64,000 nucleotides of DNA from Leucobacter sp. Ag1 (GTDB lineage: Bacteria; Actinomycetota; Actinomycetes; Actinomycetales; Microbacteriaceae), in NCBI RefSeq assembly GCF_000980875.1, contig NZ_LAYO01000111.1:1-64000 (forward strand), written 5' to 3'. This document shows positions 51,110 to 58,967 of the stretch, piece after piece. Position 1 is the stretch's first letter, and the number at the start of each line of letters is the position of its first letter. The notes under the pieces are model-generated. The model had not been told where the DNA came from, did no database searches, and was given only the letters and a program-made list of their open reading frames with translations. Made by a program: the position numbers and the translations under genes.

Positions 51110-51976
51110 GTGGCGGCCGGCATCGCGGCGAACGAGCGCCACCTCATCGCGCTCGATCTCGACGGGACCGTGCTCGACAACGAACACCACGGCACCGCCG
51201 GGACCGACTGGGACGACCAGATTCCCGAGCGGGCCGGGAACGCGATCCGTGCGCTGCACGCCGCCGGGCACGAGGTCGTCATCGCGACCGGGCGCTCAGT
51301 CGACGCGACGCTGCCGGTCGTCGAGGCGCTGCGGATCAAGCCCGAGTGGGTGATCGCCGCGAACGGTGCCGTGACGCTGCACCGCGACGCGCTGGCGCCG
51401 CGCGCCTACCGCCGCGAGTACGTCGAAGCGTTCGACCCGAGCGAGGCGCTCGTCAAGATCCGAGCGCAGCTCGTCACCGCGCGGTTCGCGGTCGAGCTCG
51501 CGAGCGGCGGGTTCCTCTACACCGAGCCGATCCCCACGGGGACGTTGCCGTCGCAGCAGCGGCAGGTGCCGTTCGAGGAACTGCTCGGCGTGCAGGCCTC
51601 GCGCGTGGTCGTCGTCTCGCCCGACCACCGCCTCGAGGAGTTCCTGAGCGCCGTCGAGACGCTCGGGCTCACCCACGTGTCGTACGCGGTCGGCCGCACC
51701 TCGTGGCTCGACATCGCGCCGAGCGGGGTGACCAAGGCGAGTGCGCTCGAGGTCGTGCGCTCCCGCGTCGGCATCGACCGCTCCCGCGTCTTCGCGGCGG
51801 GCGACGGTCGCAACGACATCGACATGCTGCAGTGGGCCGGGCGCCACGGCGACTCGGTCGCGATGGGCCAGGCGGTGGCCGATGTGCGGGCCGAAGCGGG
51901 TCGCGTCACGGCTCCGGTCGACCAGGACGGCCTGTTCGAGGCGCTGCGCGACCGGTTCCCCGCGCTCCTCGGCTAA
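51110..51976 (+). CDS. Cof-type HAD-IIB family hydrolase
   Basis: This 288-residue HAD phosphatase has DLDGTV (D16, D18) and the late motif GDGRNDIDML typical of the Cof/YidA group, with a C2-type cap between. GTG 51110 lies only 3 nt after the serS stop, so it is co-transcribed with the synthetase. Substrates of this family are sugar phosphates, FMN or pyridoxal phosphate. Confidence 0.9.
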   Translation: MAAGIAANERHLIALDLDGTVLDNEHHGTAGTDWDDQIPERAGNAIRALHAAGHEVVIATGRSVDATLPVVEALRIKPEWVIAANGAVTLHRDALAPRAYRREYVEAFDPSEALVKIRAQLVTARFAVELASGGFLYTEPIPTGTLPSQQRQVPFEELLGVQASRVVVVSPDHRLEEFLSAVETLGLTHVSYAVGRTSWLDIAPSGVTKASALEVVRSRVGIDRSRVFAAGDGRNDIDMLQWAGRHGDSVAMGQAVADVRAEAGRVTAPVDQDGLFEALRDRFPALLG

Positions 51977-51979
51977 GCT
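51974..51979 (+). promoter_or_regulatory. -10 box of tRNA-Ser(UGA)
   Basis: TAAGCT starts with the stop codon of the Cof-type gene and is 7 nt from the tRNA 5' end, so transcription probably begins at the mature tRNA end. Confidence 0.5.
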
Positions 51980-51986
51980 CTTCTGC

Positions 51987-52074
51987 GGTGGGTTGTCCGA
52001 GCGGCCGAAGGAACTTGTCTTGAAAACAAGCAGGCGGTAACCCCGTCTCAGGGGTTCAAATCCCCTACCCACCG
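51987..52074 (+). tRNA. tRNA-Ser (UGA anticodon)
   Basis: Class II tRNA of 88 nt. The acceptor stem is GGTGGGT with ACCCACC, the anticodon stem CTTGT/ACAAG holds TGA at 52021-52023, and a long variable arm precedes GGTTCAAATCC. The CCA end is not encoded. Confidence 0.97.
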
Positions 52075-52080
52075 CTGCGA

Positions 52081-52113
52081 ACGCCCGGTCAGAACGCGGT
52101 TCTGACCGGGCGT
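52081..52113 (+). terminator. Terminator after tRNA-Ser(UGA)
   Basis: A perfect 15-bp stem (52081-52095 with 52099-52113) with a 3-nt loop, followed by TCCCCGTTT. Confidence 0.8.
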
Positions 52114-52266
52114 TCCCCGTTTCCCAGGCGTTCGTCGCGTTCGCCTGGGAGCTCGCCCGGGGCGGGCCGACCCCCAGGATCCTCCGGTACTCTCGTTCTG
52201 ACGTATGCGCGTCTCCGCCGGAATCTTGCGGCGGCGCGCGATCCGACAGGTGGGGAATCGAACGGC

Positions 52267-53517
52267 ATGGCGAAACGGCGGCGGGACGCGGCAGGGGAGT
52301 GGGCGAGCGCTCGGCACGGCAAGCTCCGGCGTTCGAGCGCTTGGCTGAACTCCGGCCGGATCCTGCTCACCATGGCCGTCGTCGTGCTGCTCAGCGGCGC
52401 CTCCATCGCCGCTTACGCGGTCTGGGGCCTCGCGACCAGCGTGCACACGGTCGACGGCCCCGACGCCGTCGCCGCGGGCGAGGACTCGCTGAAGGGCGAG
52501 GTCAACATCCTGCTCGTCGGATCCGACTCCCGGCAGGGGCAGGCGATCAACGACGGCGAGACGGGCGAGCTCAACGACGTGACGCTGCTGCTGCACGTGT
52601 CCGCCGATCACAAGAGCGCGACCGTCATCAGCTTCCCCCGCGACCTCATGATCCCGATCCCGAGCTGTCCGGCCCCCGGCGGGGGCGAGCTGCCGGCGAT
52701 GAGCGAGCAGCAGCTGAACTCCACGCTCTCCGAGGGCGGTCTGCCCTGCGTGATGCTCACGATTGAGCAGCTCACCGGACTCAAGATCCCCTATGGCGGG
52801 CTCATCACCTTCGACGGCGTGATCGGCATGTCGAACGCGCTCGGCGGCGTCGAGGTCTGCCTCGCCGAACCCATCGTCGACCCGAACACCGACCTCGACC
52901 TGCCGAAGGGCGAGGTGACGCTCAAGGGCATGGAGGCGCTGCAGTTCCTGCGCACCCGCCACGGCGTCGGCGACGGCGGCGACACGAGCCGCATCAGCAA
53001 CCAGCAGATCTTCATGTCGAGCCTCGTGCGCAAGATGAAGAGCGCCGACACGCTGTCGAACCCGCTGAAGGTCTATGCGCTCGCGAAGGCCGGCGTCGAG
53101 AACATCAAGCTCACCAGCAACATGGCGTCCGCCGGGTTCCTGCAGGCCCTCGCGGGCACGGTGAAGGACATCGACCTGGATCGCATCACCTTCGTCCAGT
53201 ACCCGAGCTTCCCGCACCCGTACCAGCAGGGCCGCCTCACTCCCGACGAGGCGTCGGCGACCACGCTGTTCGACATCCTCAAGAGCGGCAAGCCGTTCGA
53301 GGTGGCGAAGGTCGGCGAGGGCGTCCAGACCGAGGGCGGTACGCCGACGCCCACGACGACCGCGCCCCCGGCGACCACGCAGGCGCCGAGCACCACGACC
53401 CCGTCGACGACGACGCCCTCGACGACCACGCCGCCCACCACCACGAAGCTGCCCGACAACATCTCGGGGCAGAGCAGCGCGACGCAGACCTGTTCGCAGG
53501 GGCGGACCGTCCTCTAG
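52267..53517 (+). CDS. LytR-CpsA-Psr (LCP) family cell-wall ligase
   Basis: This 416-residue protein has a basic cytoplasmic tail, one membrane helix (about 32-54) and an extracellular LCP domain (NILLVGSDSR about 80-89, then FPRDLMIPIP and LRTRHGVGDGGD). A Thr/Pro-rich C-terminal stalk follows (about 358-395, repeats of STTTP). LCP enzymes attach glycopolymers to peptidoglycan. A GGTGGGG site precedes the ATG. Confidence 0.93.
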   Translation: MAKRRRDAAGEWASARHGKLRRSSAWLNSGRILLTMAVVVLLSGASIAAYAVWGLATSVHTVDGPDAVAAGEDSLKGEVNILLVGSDSRQGQAINDGETGELNDVTLLLHVSADHKSATVISFPRDLMIPIPSCPAPGGGELPAMSEQQLNSTLSEGGLPCVMLTIEQLTGLKIPYGGLITFDGVIGMSNALGGVEVCLAEPIVDPNTDLDLPKGEVTLKGMEALQFLRTRHGVGDGGDTSRISNQQIFMSSLVRKMKSADTLSNPLKVYALAKAGVENIKLTSNMASAGFLQALAGTVKDIDLDRITFVQYPSFPHPYQQGRLTPDEASATTLFDILKSGKPFEVAKVGEGVQTEGGTPTPTTTAPPATTQAPSTTTPSTTTPSTTTPPTTTKLPDNISGQSSATQTCSQGRTVL

Positions 53518-53525
53518 CGCGAGAT

Positions 53526-53557
53526 CCGTTCCGGCGCGGAATCCCGCGCCGGAACGG
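53526..53557 (+). terminator. Terminator after the LCP gene
   Basis: A perfect 14-bp stem (CCGTTCCGGCGCGG at 53526-53539, complement at 53544-53557) closed by the tetraloop AATC. Confidence 0.75.
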
Positions 53558-53599
53558 TCGCCGCGCCGCGCCGATTTTTCGTGGGGCCTCCTCCTCCCC

Positions 53600-53605
53600 T
53601 ATGAT
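53600..53605 (+). promoter_or_regulatory. -10 box of tRNA-Ser(GCU)
   Basis: TATGAT about 21 nt before the tRNA gene, a near-consensus -10 hexamer. Confidence 0.55.
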
Positions 53606-53626
53606 GGAGTTCGCGTGCAAACGCTA

Positions 53627-53718
53627 GGAGACGTGCCGGAGCGGCCGAACGGACTTCACTGCTAATGAAGGGTCGGGCTTAAACCTGACCGGGGGTTCAA
53701 ATCCCCCCGTCTCCGCCA
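53627..53718 (+). tRNA. tRNA-Ser (GCU anticodon)
   Basis: Class II tRNA with acceptor stem GGAGACG/CGTCTCC, anticodon GCT at 53661-53663 within the stem CTTCA/TGAAG, and a long variable arm. Unlike the UGA tRNA, the 3' CCA is encoded (53716-53718). Confidence 0.97.
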
Positions 53719-53725
53719 ACACCAT

Positions 53726-53759
53726 CGAAGAAGCCCCCGCTCAGGCGGGGGCTTCTTCG
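53726..53759 (+). terminator. Terminator after tRNA-Ser(GCU)
   Basis: A perfect 15-bp stem (CGAAGAAGCCCCCGC with its complement) and loop TCAG, followed by TGTTCC. Confidence 0.8.
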
Positions 53760-53814
53760 TGTTCCGGCTGGACGAACAGCGGCTCGTCGCGCGTGGTCCG
53801 CGCCCGAGTCGGCA

Positions 53815-53820
53815 TACGCT
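53815..53820 (+). promoter_or_regulatory. Leaderless-type -10 box of the SRAP gene
   Basis: TACGCT, 6 nt before ATG 53827. Confidence 0.65.
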
Positions 53821-53826
53821 GGCGGC

Positions 53827-54516
53827 ATGTGCGGCACCTACGGATTCGATGAGGTGCGCGCGAGCGGGGCCGGGCAGCGCCGCGTCTCGTTCGTCGCGGT
53901 CGACGAGGCGGTCCACTCGGAGCGGCTCGGCCAGTGGGCCGCCGCGCTCGGCGGAACCGCGCAGATCACCCGGCGGAAGGCCCGCAACCTGAACCCGCTG
54001 GTGCACGAGATCGCCGGCGAGCGGCGCGTGGACCCGGCCTGGTGGTGGCTGTGGCAGAACGGCGCCCCGGCATCTTTCAGTGCCTTCAACTCGCGCGACG
54101 ACGCGCTGATGCGCAGCTGGCGGGCTCCGTTCCAGCAGCGCGCGATCCTGCCGGCCACCTGGTACCGGGAGCAGGGAGTGCGGTTCGGATTCGACGGCGA
54201 GCCGTTCGGGATCGCCGCGATCACGAGCACGGTGCCGCAGCACGATGGGAGCCCGCTGGTCACCTATTCGATGGTGACGCGCGCGGGTGTCGGAGCAGCC
54301 GCATCGGTGCTGTCGTCGCGCGGTGAGGCGCGCATGCCGCTGATCCTGCCCGAGTCGATGCACGACGAGTGGCTCGCCGCGGATCGACCCGGCGACCAGG
54401 AACTGGTCGTGCGCGCGGTCGCGTCCTCCGAGGCCCTGTGCCGGACGATCGTGGGCGCGGAGCCGGAACCCGGGGCCGAGCGGCTGGATCGGGTCCCGGC
54501 GCTCTTCGAGCTCTAG
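53827..54516 (+). CDS. Divergent SOS-response-associated (SRAP/YedK/HMCES-like) protein
   Basis: This 229-residue protein begins MCG, so the abasic-site crosslinking Cys2 is in place. It keeps FN (N88) and a glutamate (E115) that aligns with the active-site Glu of SRAP proteins. At the usual His-x-Arg-Met-Pro motif it reads GEARMPLIL, so the active-site histidine is glutamate (E167). SRAP proteins protect abasic sites in single-stranded DNA by forming a DNA-protein crosslink. Its 3' end overlaps the convergent aminotransferase by 4 bp. Confidence 0.82.
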   Translation: MCGTYGFDEVRASGAGQRRVSFVAVDEAVHSERLGQWAAALGGTAQITRRKARNLNPLVHEIAGERRVDPAWWWLWQNGAPASFSAFNSRDDALMRSWRAPFQQRAILPATWYREQGVRFGFDGEPFGIAAITSTVPQHDGSPLVTYSMVTRAGVGAAASVLSSRGEARMPLILPESMHDEWLAADRPGDQELVVRAVASSEALCRTIVGAEPEPGAERLDRVPALFEL

Positions 54517-55730
54517 CGGGACGCCGCGTAGGCGAGCAGGCGCTCCACCGCGGTCTCGAGGGTCGCCCGATCCTTCACGAAGGTGAACCGCAGCCAGGGC
54601 GCGAGCGCGGTCGCAGTCGGGGAACCCGGCACGCAGAACGCCGACAGCGGGACCGTCGCGACGCCCGCGGCCTCGGGCAGCGCCCGGGCGAAGGCGGCGC
54701 CGTCCGCGTGCGACCCCAGCAGCGCCGTGGCGTCCGCGCAGACGAAGTAGGTGCCCGACGGGACCACCGCGTCGAAGCCGGCCCGTCGCAGGCCGTCGAC
54801 GAGGAACGCGCGCCGAGCGTCGAGGTCGTCGCGCAGCGCCGCGACATCGGGATCGCCCTCGTCGAGCGCGCGGGCGACCGCCGGCTGGAAGGGCGCTCCG
54901 CCGACGAAGGTCGTGAACTGCTTGATCGCGAGCACCGCCTCGATCAGCTCGGCCGGTCCCGAGATCCACCCGATCTTCCACCCGGTGAGCGAGAAGGTCT
55001 TTCCTGCCGACGAGACGGTGAGCGTGCGCTCGCGCATCCCCGGAAGGGTCGCGATGGGCACGTGGGTCGCGCCGTCGAAGGTGAGGTGCTCGTAGACCTC
55101 GTCGGAGAGCACGATCGCGTCGGCGGCGACGGCCGCTCGTGCGATGGCCGCCAGTTCGTCCGCGCTCAGCACGGCTCCGGTCGGATTATGGGGCGTGTTC
55201 AGCAGGATCAGTCGGGTACGCGGGGAGACGGCGCGTTCCAGCGCCTCGAGGTCGACGCGGAATCCGTCGGGGCCCGGGACGAGCGGAACGGGGACGTGGG
55301 TCGCGCCGGCCATCGCGATGTTCGCGGCGTGCGAGTCGAAGAACGGCTCGAGGGTGATGACCTCGTCGCCGGGGCCCGCGAGCGCGAGCACCGCGGTCGC
55401 GAGGGCCTCGGTCGCGCCGGCCGTGACGAGCACCTCGGTATCGGGATCCAGCTCCAGGCCGTAGTGCCGCTGCTGGTGCCGTGCGATCGCGGCCCGCAGC
55501 TCGGGGATCCCGCGCCCGGGCGGATACTGGTTCGCGCCCGCGCGGATCGCGGCGACCGCGGCCTCCCGGATCCACTCCGGGCCATCGGCGTCGGGGAAGC
55601 CCTGCCCGAGGTTCGCGGCGCCCGTGCGCGCGGCGAGCGCGCTCATCTCGGCGAAGACGGTCGGCCGGGTCGTGCCGTCGGGAGCGGCGAGGCCGGTGGC
55701 TGCTGCGACGGTGCGCCAACGTTCGGTCAT
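54513..55730 (-). CDS. Class I/II PLP-dependent aminotransferase
   Basis: The 405-residue protein is a fold-I aminotransferase with NLGQGFPD near the N terminus, LNTPHNPTG, the SDEVYEH loop and PLP lysine in SSAGKTFSLTGWKIGW. The NLGQGFPD type includes kynurenine/glutamine transaminases, methionine aminotransferase YbdL and DapC-like N-succinyldiaminopimelate aminotransferases. With lysA elsewhere in the window DapC is possible, but distance gives no support. ATG 55730 is 6 nt from a TAGACT box. Confidence 0.88.
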   Translation of the reverse strand: MTERWRTVAAATGLAAPDGTTRPTVFAEMSALAARTGAANLGQGFPDADGPEWIREAAVAAIRAGANQYPPGRGIPELRAAIARHQQRHYGLELDPDTEVLVTAGATEALATAVLALAGPGDEVITLEPFFDSHAANIAMAGATHVPVPLVPGPDGFRVDLEALERAVSPRTRLILLNTPHNPTGAVLSADELAAIARAAVAADAIVLSDEVYEHLTFDGATHVPIATLPGMRERTLTVSSAGKTFSLTGWKIGWISGPAELIEAVLAIKQFTTFVGGAPFQPAVARALDEGDPDVAALRDDLDARRAFLVDGLRRAGFDAVVPSGTYFVCADATALLGSHADGAAFARALPEAAGVATVPLSAFCVPGSPTATALAPWLRFTFVKDRATLETAVERLLAYAASR

Positions 55731-55736
55731 CGCCCC

Positions 55737-55742
55737 AGTCTA
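55737..55742 (-). promoter_or_regulatory. Leaderless-type -10 box of the aminotransferase gene
   Basis: TAGACT on the minus strand, 6 nt before ATG 55730. Confidence 0.65.
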
Positions 55743-55794
55743 AGAGCAGGGGTCTGCCGCACCGGGCACCCGCGTCGCACGGAGAAACGCGAAC

Positions 55795-55823
55795 GGGCGC
55801 CGAACCGCGAGGGTTCGGCGCCC
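55795..55823 (-). terminator. Terminator of the DUF4870 gene
   Basis: GGGCGCCGAACC (55795-55806) pairs perfectly with GGTTCGGCGCCC (55812-55823), with a 5-nt loop, about 20 nt beyond the stop codon of the leftward gene. Confidence 0.7.
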
Positions 55824-55843
55824 GGAGCGCGTCGGAGCAGTGG

Positions 55844-56509
55844 CTACTTCACCAGGGGAATGTTGAAGAGGAAGCCGGGCTGCTGGCCGGTGCGGTAGTT
55901 CTCGGGTGCCTTCACCGCGGCGATGATGTGGAAGACGAACAGCACGATCGAGCCGATGCCGAGCAGCGGCGCGAGGACCCAGCCCAGGTAGGGGATCACG
56001 CCGAGGATCCAGGTGGCGACGATGACCATCACGCGCAGCAGCGAGAAGTTCAGGTTCGCCGCGTGGTAGGCGCGGGCCTGCGGGTTGCCCTTGTCCTTCT
56101 CGATGAGGAAGAAGATGAGCGCCGGGATCCAGCTGAAGAACACCGAGAGCCAGTAGTTCAGGGTGATGTTGCTCACCGGATCGGCGACCGGCTGCGCGTA
56201 GCCGGGCTGCTGGTAGCCGCCGCCCGCGGGCGGCGGGGTCTGGTAGCCGCCGGCCTGGGGCGCGGCGTACCCGGGCTGCTGCGGCGCGGCATAGCCGGGC
56301 TGCGGGGCCGCGTAACCGGGCTGGGGCGCCACGGGCGGAACCTGCGGAGCCTGGGGGGCTGCGGCCGGGGGCACCTGCGGTGCGACCGGGGGAACCGGGG
56401 GAGCCGCGGGCGGCGGGACCGGTGCACCGGCGGGGGGAGGGACTGCGGCGCCGGAGCCGTTCTCGGGGCCCTGCTGGCCGTCGTTGGCCTCGGGAGGCAG
56501 CGTGGTCAT
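55844..56509 (-). CDS. Proline-rich DUF4870-type membrane protein
   Basis: This 221-residue protein has a long Pro/Ala/Gln-rich N-terminal region with repeated QPGYAAP units (about 63-110). A DUF4870-like domain of three to four membrane helices follows (about 115-205; NYWLSVFFSWIPALIFFLIEKDK, split here as NYWLSVFFSW and IPALIFFLIEKDK). ATG 56509 is preceded by GAGGAG. Its function is unknown; such tails often mediate protein-protein contacts at the membrane. Confidence 0.82.
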   Translation of the reverse strand: MTTLPPEANDGQQGPENGSGAAVPPPAGAPVPPPAAPPVPPVAPQVPPAAAPQAPQVPPVAPQPGYAAPQPGYAAPQQPGYAAPQAGGYQTPPPAGGGYQQPGYAQPVADPVSNITLNYWLSVFFSWIPALIFFLIEKDKGNPQARAYHAANLNFSLLRVMVIVATWILGVIPYLGWVLAPLLGIGSIVLFVFHIIAAVKAPENYRTGQQPGFLFNIPLVK

Positions 56510-56665
56510 GTGAGTCTCCTCAACTTGGGTGCTTGCTATGTGCTCCCCGACGCTACTCCTGCTTGCGCCGAAACGGGAGAGCAGCACCGAGAATTCGTCT
56601 GATTGGCAGCAGATCGTGACCCGTCGGGCCGGTGCTGCGCGGTCGCGGGGATCGGGCAGGGACGA

Positions 56666-57391
56666 TCAGAACAGATCGGGGCTCGGCGCCGAGGTGTGCA
56701 GGATCGAGACGTCGGCGTGCCGATCGAAGCGGTAGCCGATGCCGCGCACGGTGCGCACGATGTCCTGGTACTGCGCGAGCTTCACCCGCAGGCGGCGCAC
56801 GTGCACGTCGATGGTGCGCTCGTTCGGGATCTCGCTCTCGGGGGCGTCGGCCCAGAGCGTCGTGATGATCTCCTCGCGGCTGACCGTGCGGCCCTCGCGG
56901 AGCACGAAGTACTGGAGGAGCTCGAACTCGCGGAAGGTGAGGGGCGCGGCGACGTTGTCGAGCAGCACCCGCTTGCGGGTGAGGTCGATCGTCACGCCGC
57001 TGGCGGCGCGATCCTCGTCGACGGGTTCGTCCTTCTTCTGCCGGGCGATGGCGGCGGGATCGCCGAGCGCGAGGCGGACGACGTCGACGTCGCGCCCGCC
57101 GGCGCCCTCGGGCGCCAGCGCCACGGCGGCGTAGGTCTCGGCCGCGGGGGAGAGCTGCGCGACGAGGTGCTTGATCTGCGCGACGATGGCGCCGAGCGCG
57201 GGGTCGCCCGCGGCGATCTTCTCCTCCGACAGGCCGACGTAGAGCGCGAAGCCGCGGACCTCGGTGCCCTCGGGGACCCGGCGGGCGGGGGCGGCCTGCG
57301 GCTCGGCGTCGCGCGGGGCGAGGTCGGGGCGGGCGGCGCGCAGATTCTGAGCGGTCGAAGCGGTGCGAGCGGGAGCGGTGAGCGTGGTCAT
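56666..57391 (-). CDS. Winged-helix (OmpR-type DNA-binding) regulator without receiver domain
   Basis: The C-terminal 100 residues of this 241-residue protein form a Trans_reg_C winged helix (LTFREFELLQYFVLREGRTVSREEI in pieces, ending VRTVRGIGYRFD). The N-terminal half has no Asp-bearing receiver domain and shows no recognised motif. ATG 57391 has AAGGAC upstream. It has a leader of about 300 nt and candidate 10-bp-spaced direct repeats at its promoter. It may be a constitutive or ligand-responsive OmpR-fold regulator. Confidence 0.85.
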   Translation of the reverse strand: MTTLTAPARTASTAQNLRAARPDLAPRDAEPQAAPARRVPEGTEVRGFALYVGLSEEKIAAGDPALGAIVAQIKHLVAQLSPAAETYAAVALAPEGAGGRDVDVVRLALGDPAAIARQKKDEPVDEDRAASGVTIDLTRKRVLLDNVAAPLTFREFELLQYFVLREGRTVSREEIITTLWADAPESEIPNERTIDVHVRRLRVKLAQYQDIVRTVRGIGYRFDRHADVSILHTSAPSPDLF

Positions 57392-57643
57392 GATGATGTG
57401 CGTCCTTGCGGTGCGCCGAAAGCGATTCGGCGGAATGTGCCTCGTCGGTGACGAGCGGTGCGGCGGATCCTCGTTGAATCGGATCTCACCGGGGAGTGCA
57501 GGCCTGCTCCCGATCGGGGCGGCGTGCGAGGGCACCTGCGGTTCGCGTCTCTGCGCAGAACCTCTCGGTGCGGCTACCGGTTTCTCAGATGCACATTCGA
57601 CAGCGCATGACACCACGGCGGCACATCATCATGCCGTTCATCC

Positions 57644-57709
57644 CAAAGTTCACCTCGAGGGCGGACTGGGGTCGCGTGGTTGCGGTCATAACGCAAAGTT
57701 AAGCAAAGT
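57644..57709. promoter_or_regulatory. Direct-repeat candidate operator of the winged-helix gene
   Basis: GCAAAGT occurs at 57693-57699 and again at 57703-57709, exactly 10 bp apart, overlapping the -10 region. CAAAGTT occurs a third time at 57644-57650. OmpR/PhoB-type DNA-binding domains bind direct repeats spaced about 10-11 bp. Confidence 0.5.
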
Positions 57710-57710
57710 A

Positions 57711-57751
57711 TTTCGCCCCGTGTCAAGCAGAATGCTCAGCACGGGGCGAAA
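57711..57751 (-). terminator. Terminator of upp
   Basis: TTTCGCCCCGTG (57711-57722) and CACGGGGCGAAA (57740-57751) form a perfect 12-bp stem with a 17-nt loop, 18 nt beyond the upp stop. The left arm overlaps the next promoter's -35 element. Confidence 0.7.
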
Positions 57752-57769
57752 AGGCGGTCTGACCTGGGA

Positions 57770-58405
57770 TCAGTCGGCGGTTCCGTAGAGCCGGTCGCCT
57801 GCGTCGCCGAGACCGGGAACGATGTACGCGCGGTCGTTGAGGCCCTCGTCGAGCGCCCCGAGCACGAGCGTCACCTTGCGGTCGCCGGCGGCCTCGCGGA
57901 TCGCCTCGACGCCCTCGGGGGTACCGAGCACGCAGATCGCGGTCACGTCGTCGGCGCCGCGATCGAAGAGGAACTTGATGGCCGCCGCGAGCGAGCCGCC
58001 CGTGGCGAGCATCGGGTCGAGCACGAAGCACTGGCGCCCCGCGAGCGACTCGGGCAGTCGCTCGGCGTAGGTGGTGGGCTGCAGCGTCTCCTCGTTGCGA
58101 GCCATGCCGAGGAATCCGACCTCGGCGGTCGGGACGAGCTTGACCATGCCCTCGAGCATGCCGAGGCCCGCCCGCAGGATCGGGACGATGAGGGGCAGGG
58201 GCTCGCTGAGACGCACGCCGGTGGTCCTGGTGACCGGGGTCGTGATCTCGACGGGCTCGACCCGGACCTCGCGGGTCGCCTCGTACGCGAGCAGGGTCAT
58301 GAGCTCCTCGATGAGGAGCCGGAAGGTGGGCTGCGGGGTCCGCTCGTCGCGGAGAACCGTAAGCTTGTGAGTGATGAGCGGGTGATCCGCAACGACGACG
58401 CGCAT
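57770..58405 (-). CDS. upp: Uracil phosphoribosyltransferase
   Basis: The 211-residue protein matches Upp in full: MRVVV start, [17 protein letters not shown], the PRPP loop DPMLATGGS and the C-terminal [12 protein letters not shown] uracil-binding motif. It makes UMP from uracil in salvage. ATG 58405 is 6 nt after a TAGAAT box. It is divergent from tadA. Confidence 0.96.
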   Translation of the reverse strand: MRVVVADHPLITHKLTVLRDERTPQPTFRLLIEELMTLLAYEATREVRVEPVEITTPVTRTTGVRLSEPLPLIVPILRAGLGMLEGMVKLVPTAEVGFLGMARNEETLQPTTYAERLPESLAGRQCFVLDPMLATGGSLAAAIKFLFDRGADDVTAICVLGTPEGVEAIREAAGDRKVTLVLGALDEGLNDRAYIVPGLGDAGDRLYGTAD

Positions 58406-58411
58406 ACCTCG

Positions 58412-58417
58412 ATTCTA
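58412..58417 (-). promoter_or_regulatory. Leaderless-type -10 box of upp
   Basis: TAGAAT on the minus strand, 6 nt before ATG 58405. Confidence 0.7.
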
Positions 58418-58445
58418 GAGGGCGCGGAGCTGCGAGGGGAGTGGG

Positions 58446-58937
58446 ATGCCGAGCACCGCATCGGCCGCGCCGATTCCCCCGACCGCCGAGGAGCTGCGGC
58501 TCATGGGGCTCGCCCTCGCCGAAGCGCGACGGGCGTCCGCCGAAGGAGAGATCCCCGTCGGCGCGATCGTGGTCGACGCGACGGGCGCCGTCGTGGGGAC
58601 CGGCCGCAACGCGCGCGAGGCGGTGCCGGATCCGACGGCGCACGCCGAGGTGCTCGCGATCCGCGCAGCGGCGGCCGGCATCGGCGACCGCGTGCTCGAC
58701 GGGTGCACGATCGTGGTCACGCTCGAGCCCTGCGCCATGTGCGCGGCGACGATCCTCGCCGCCCGGATCCCCCGCGTCGTGTTCGGCGCCTGGGACGAGA
58801 AGGCGGGCGCGGTGGGCAGCGTCTACGACCTGCTCCGCGACGGCCGGCTGCCGCACGCGGTGCCCGAGGTCGTCGCCGGCGTGCGCGCCGACGAGGCCGC
58901 CGAGCTGCTGCGCGACTTCTTCGAGCAGCGCCGGTAG
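58446..58937 (+). CDS. tadA: tRNA-specific adenosine deaminase
   Basis: The 163-residue deaminase has the zinc/catalytic motifs HAEV (H66, E68) and PCAMC (C96, C99) and the GAWDEKAGA segment common to TadA. It converts adenosine-34 to inosine in tRNA-Arg(ACG). GAGGGGAG precedes ATG 58446. It is divergent from upp, a frequent actinobacterial neighbourhood. Confidence 0.94.
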   Translation: MPSTASAAPIPPTAEELRLMGLALAEARRASAEGEIPVGAIVVDATGAVVGTGRNAREAVPDPTAHAEVLAIRAAAAGIGDRVLDGCTIVVTLEPCAMCAATILAARIPRVVFGAWDEKAGAVGSVYDLLRDGRLPHAVPEVVAGVRADEAAELLRDFFEQRR

Positions 58938-58967
58938 CCGATCCCGAACCCGGGCGGCGGCCCTGCG

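Larger units (their letters stand above)
57392..57769 (-). other. 378-bp interval holding a long leader, promoter and upp terminator
   Basis: No credible ORF is seen. From right to left it has the upp terminator hairpin, a TTGACA -35 element (minus strand, 57721-57726), a TAACTT -10-like box (57696-57701) and then about 298 nt of probable 5' leader before ATG 57391. No known riboswitch class was recognised in the leader. Confidence 0.6.

Noticed and set aside
57392-57690. Riboswitch in the long leader of the winged-helix gene
   Set aside because: No conserved core of a known riboswitch class could be recognised by eye; kept only as a long leader.
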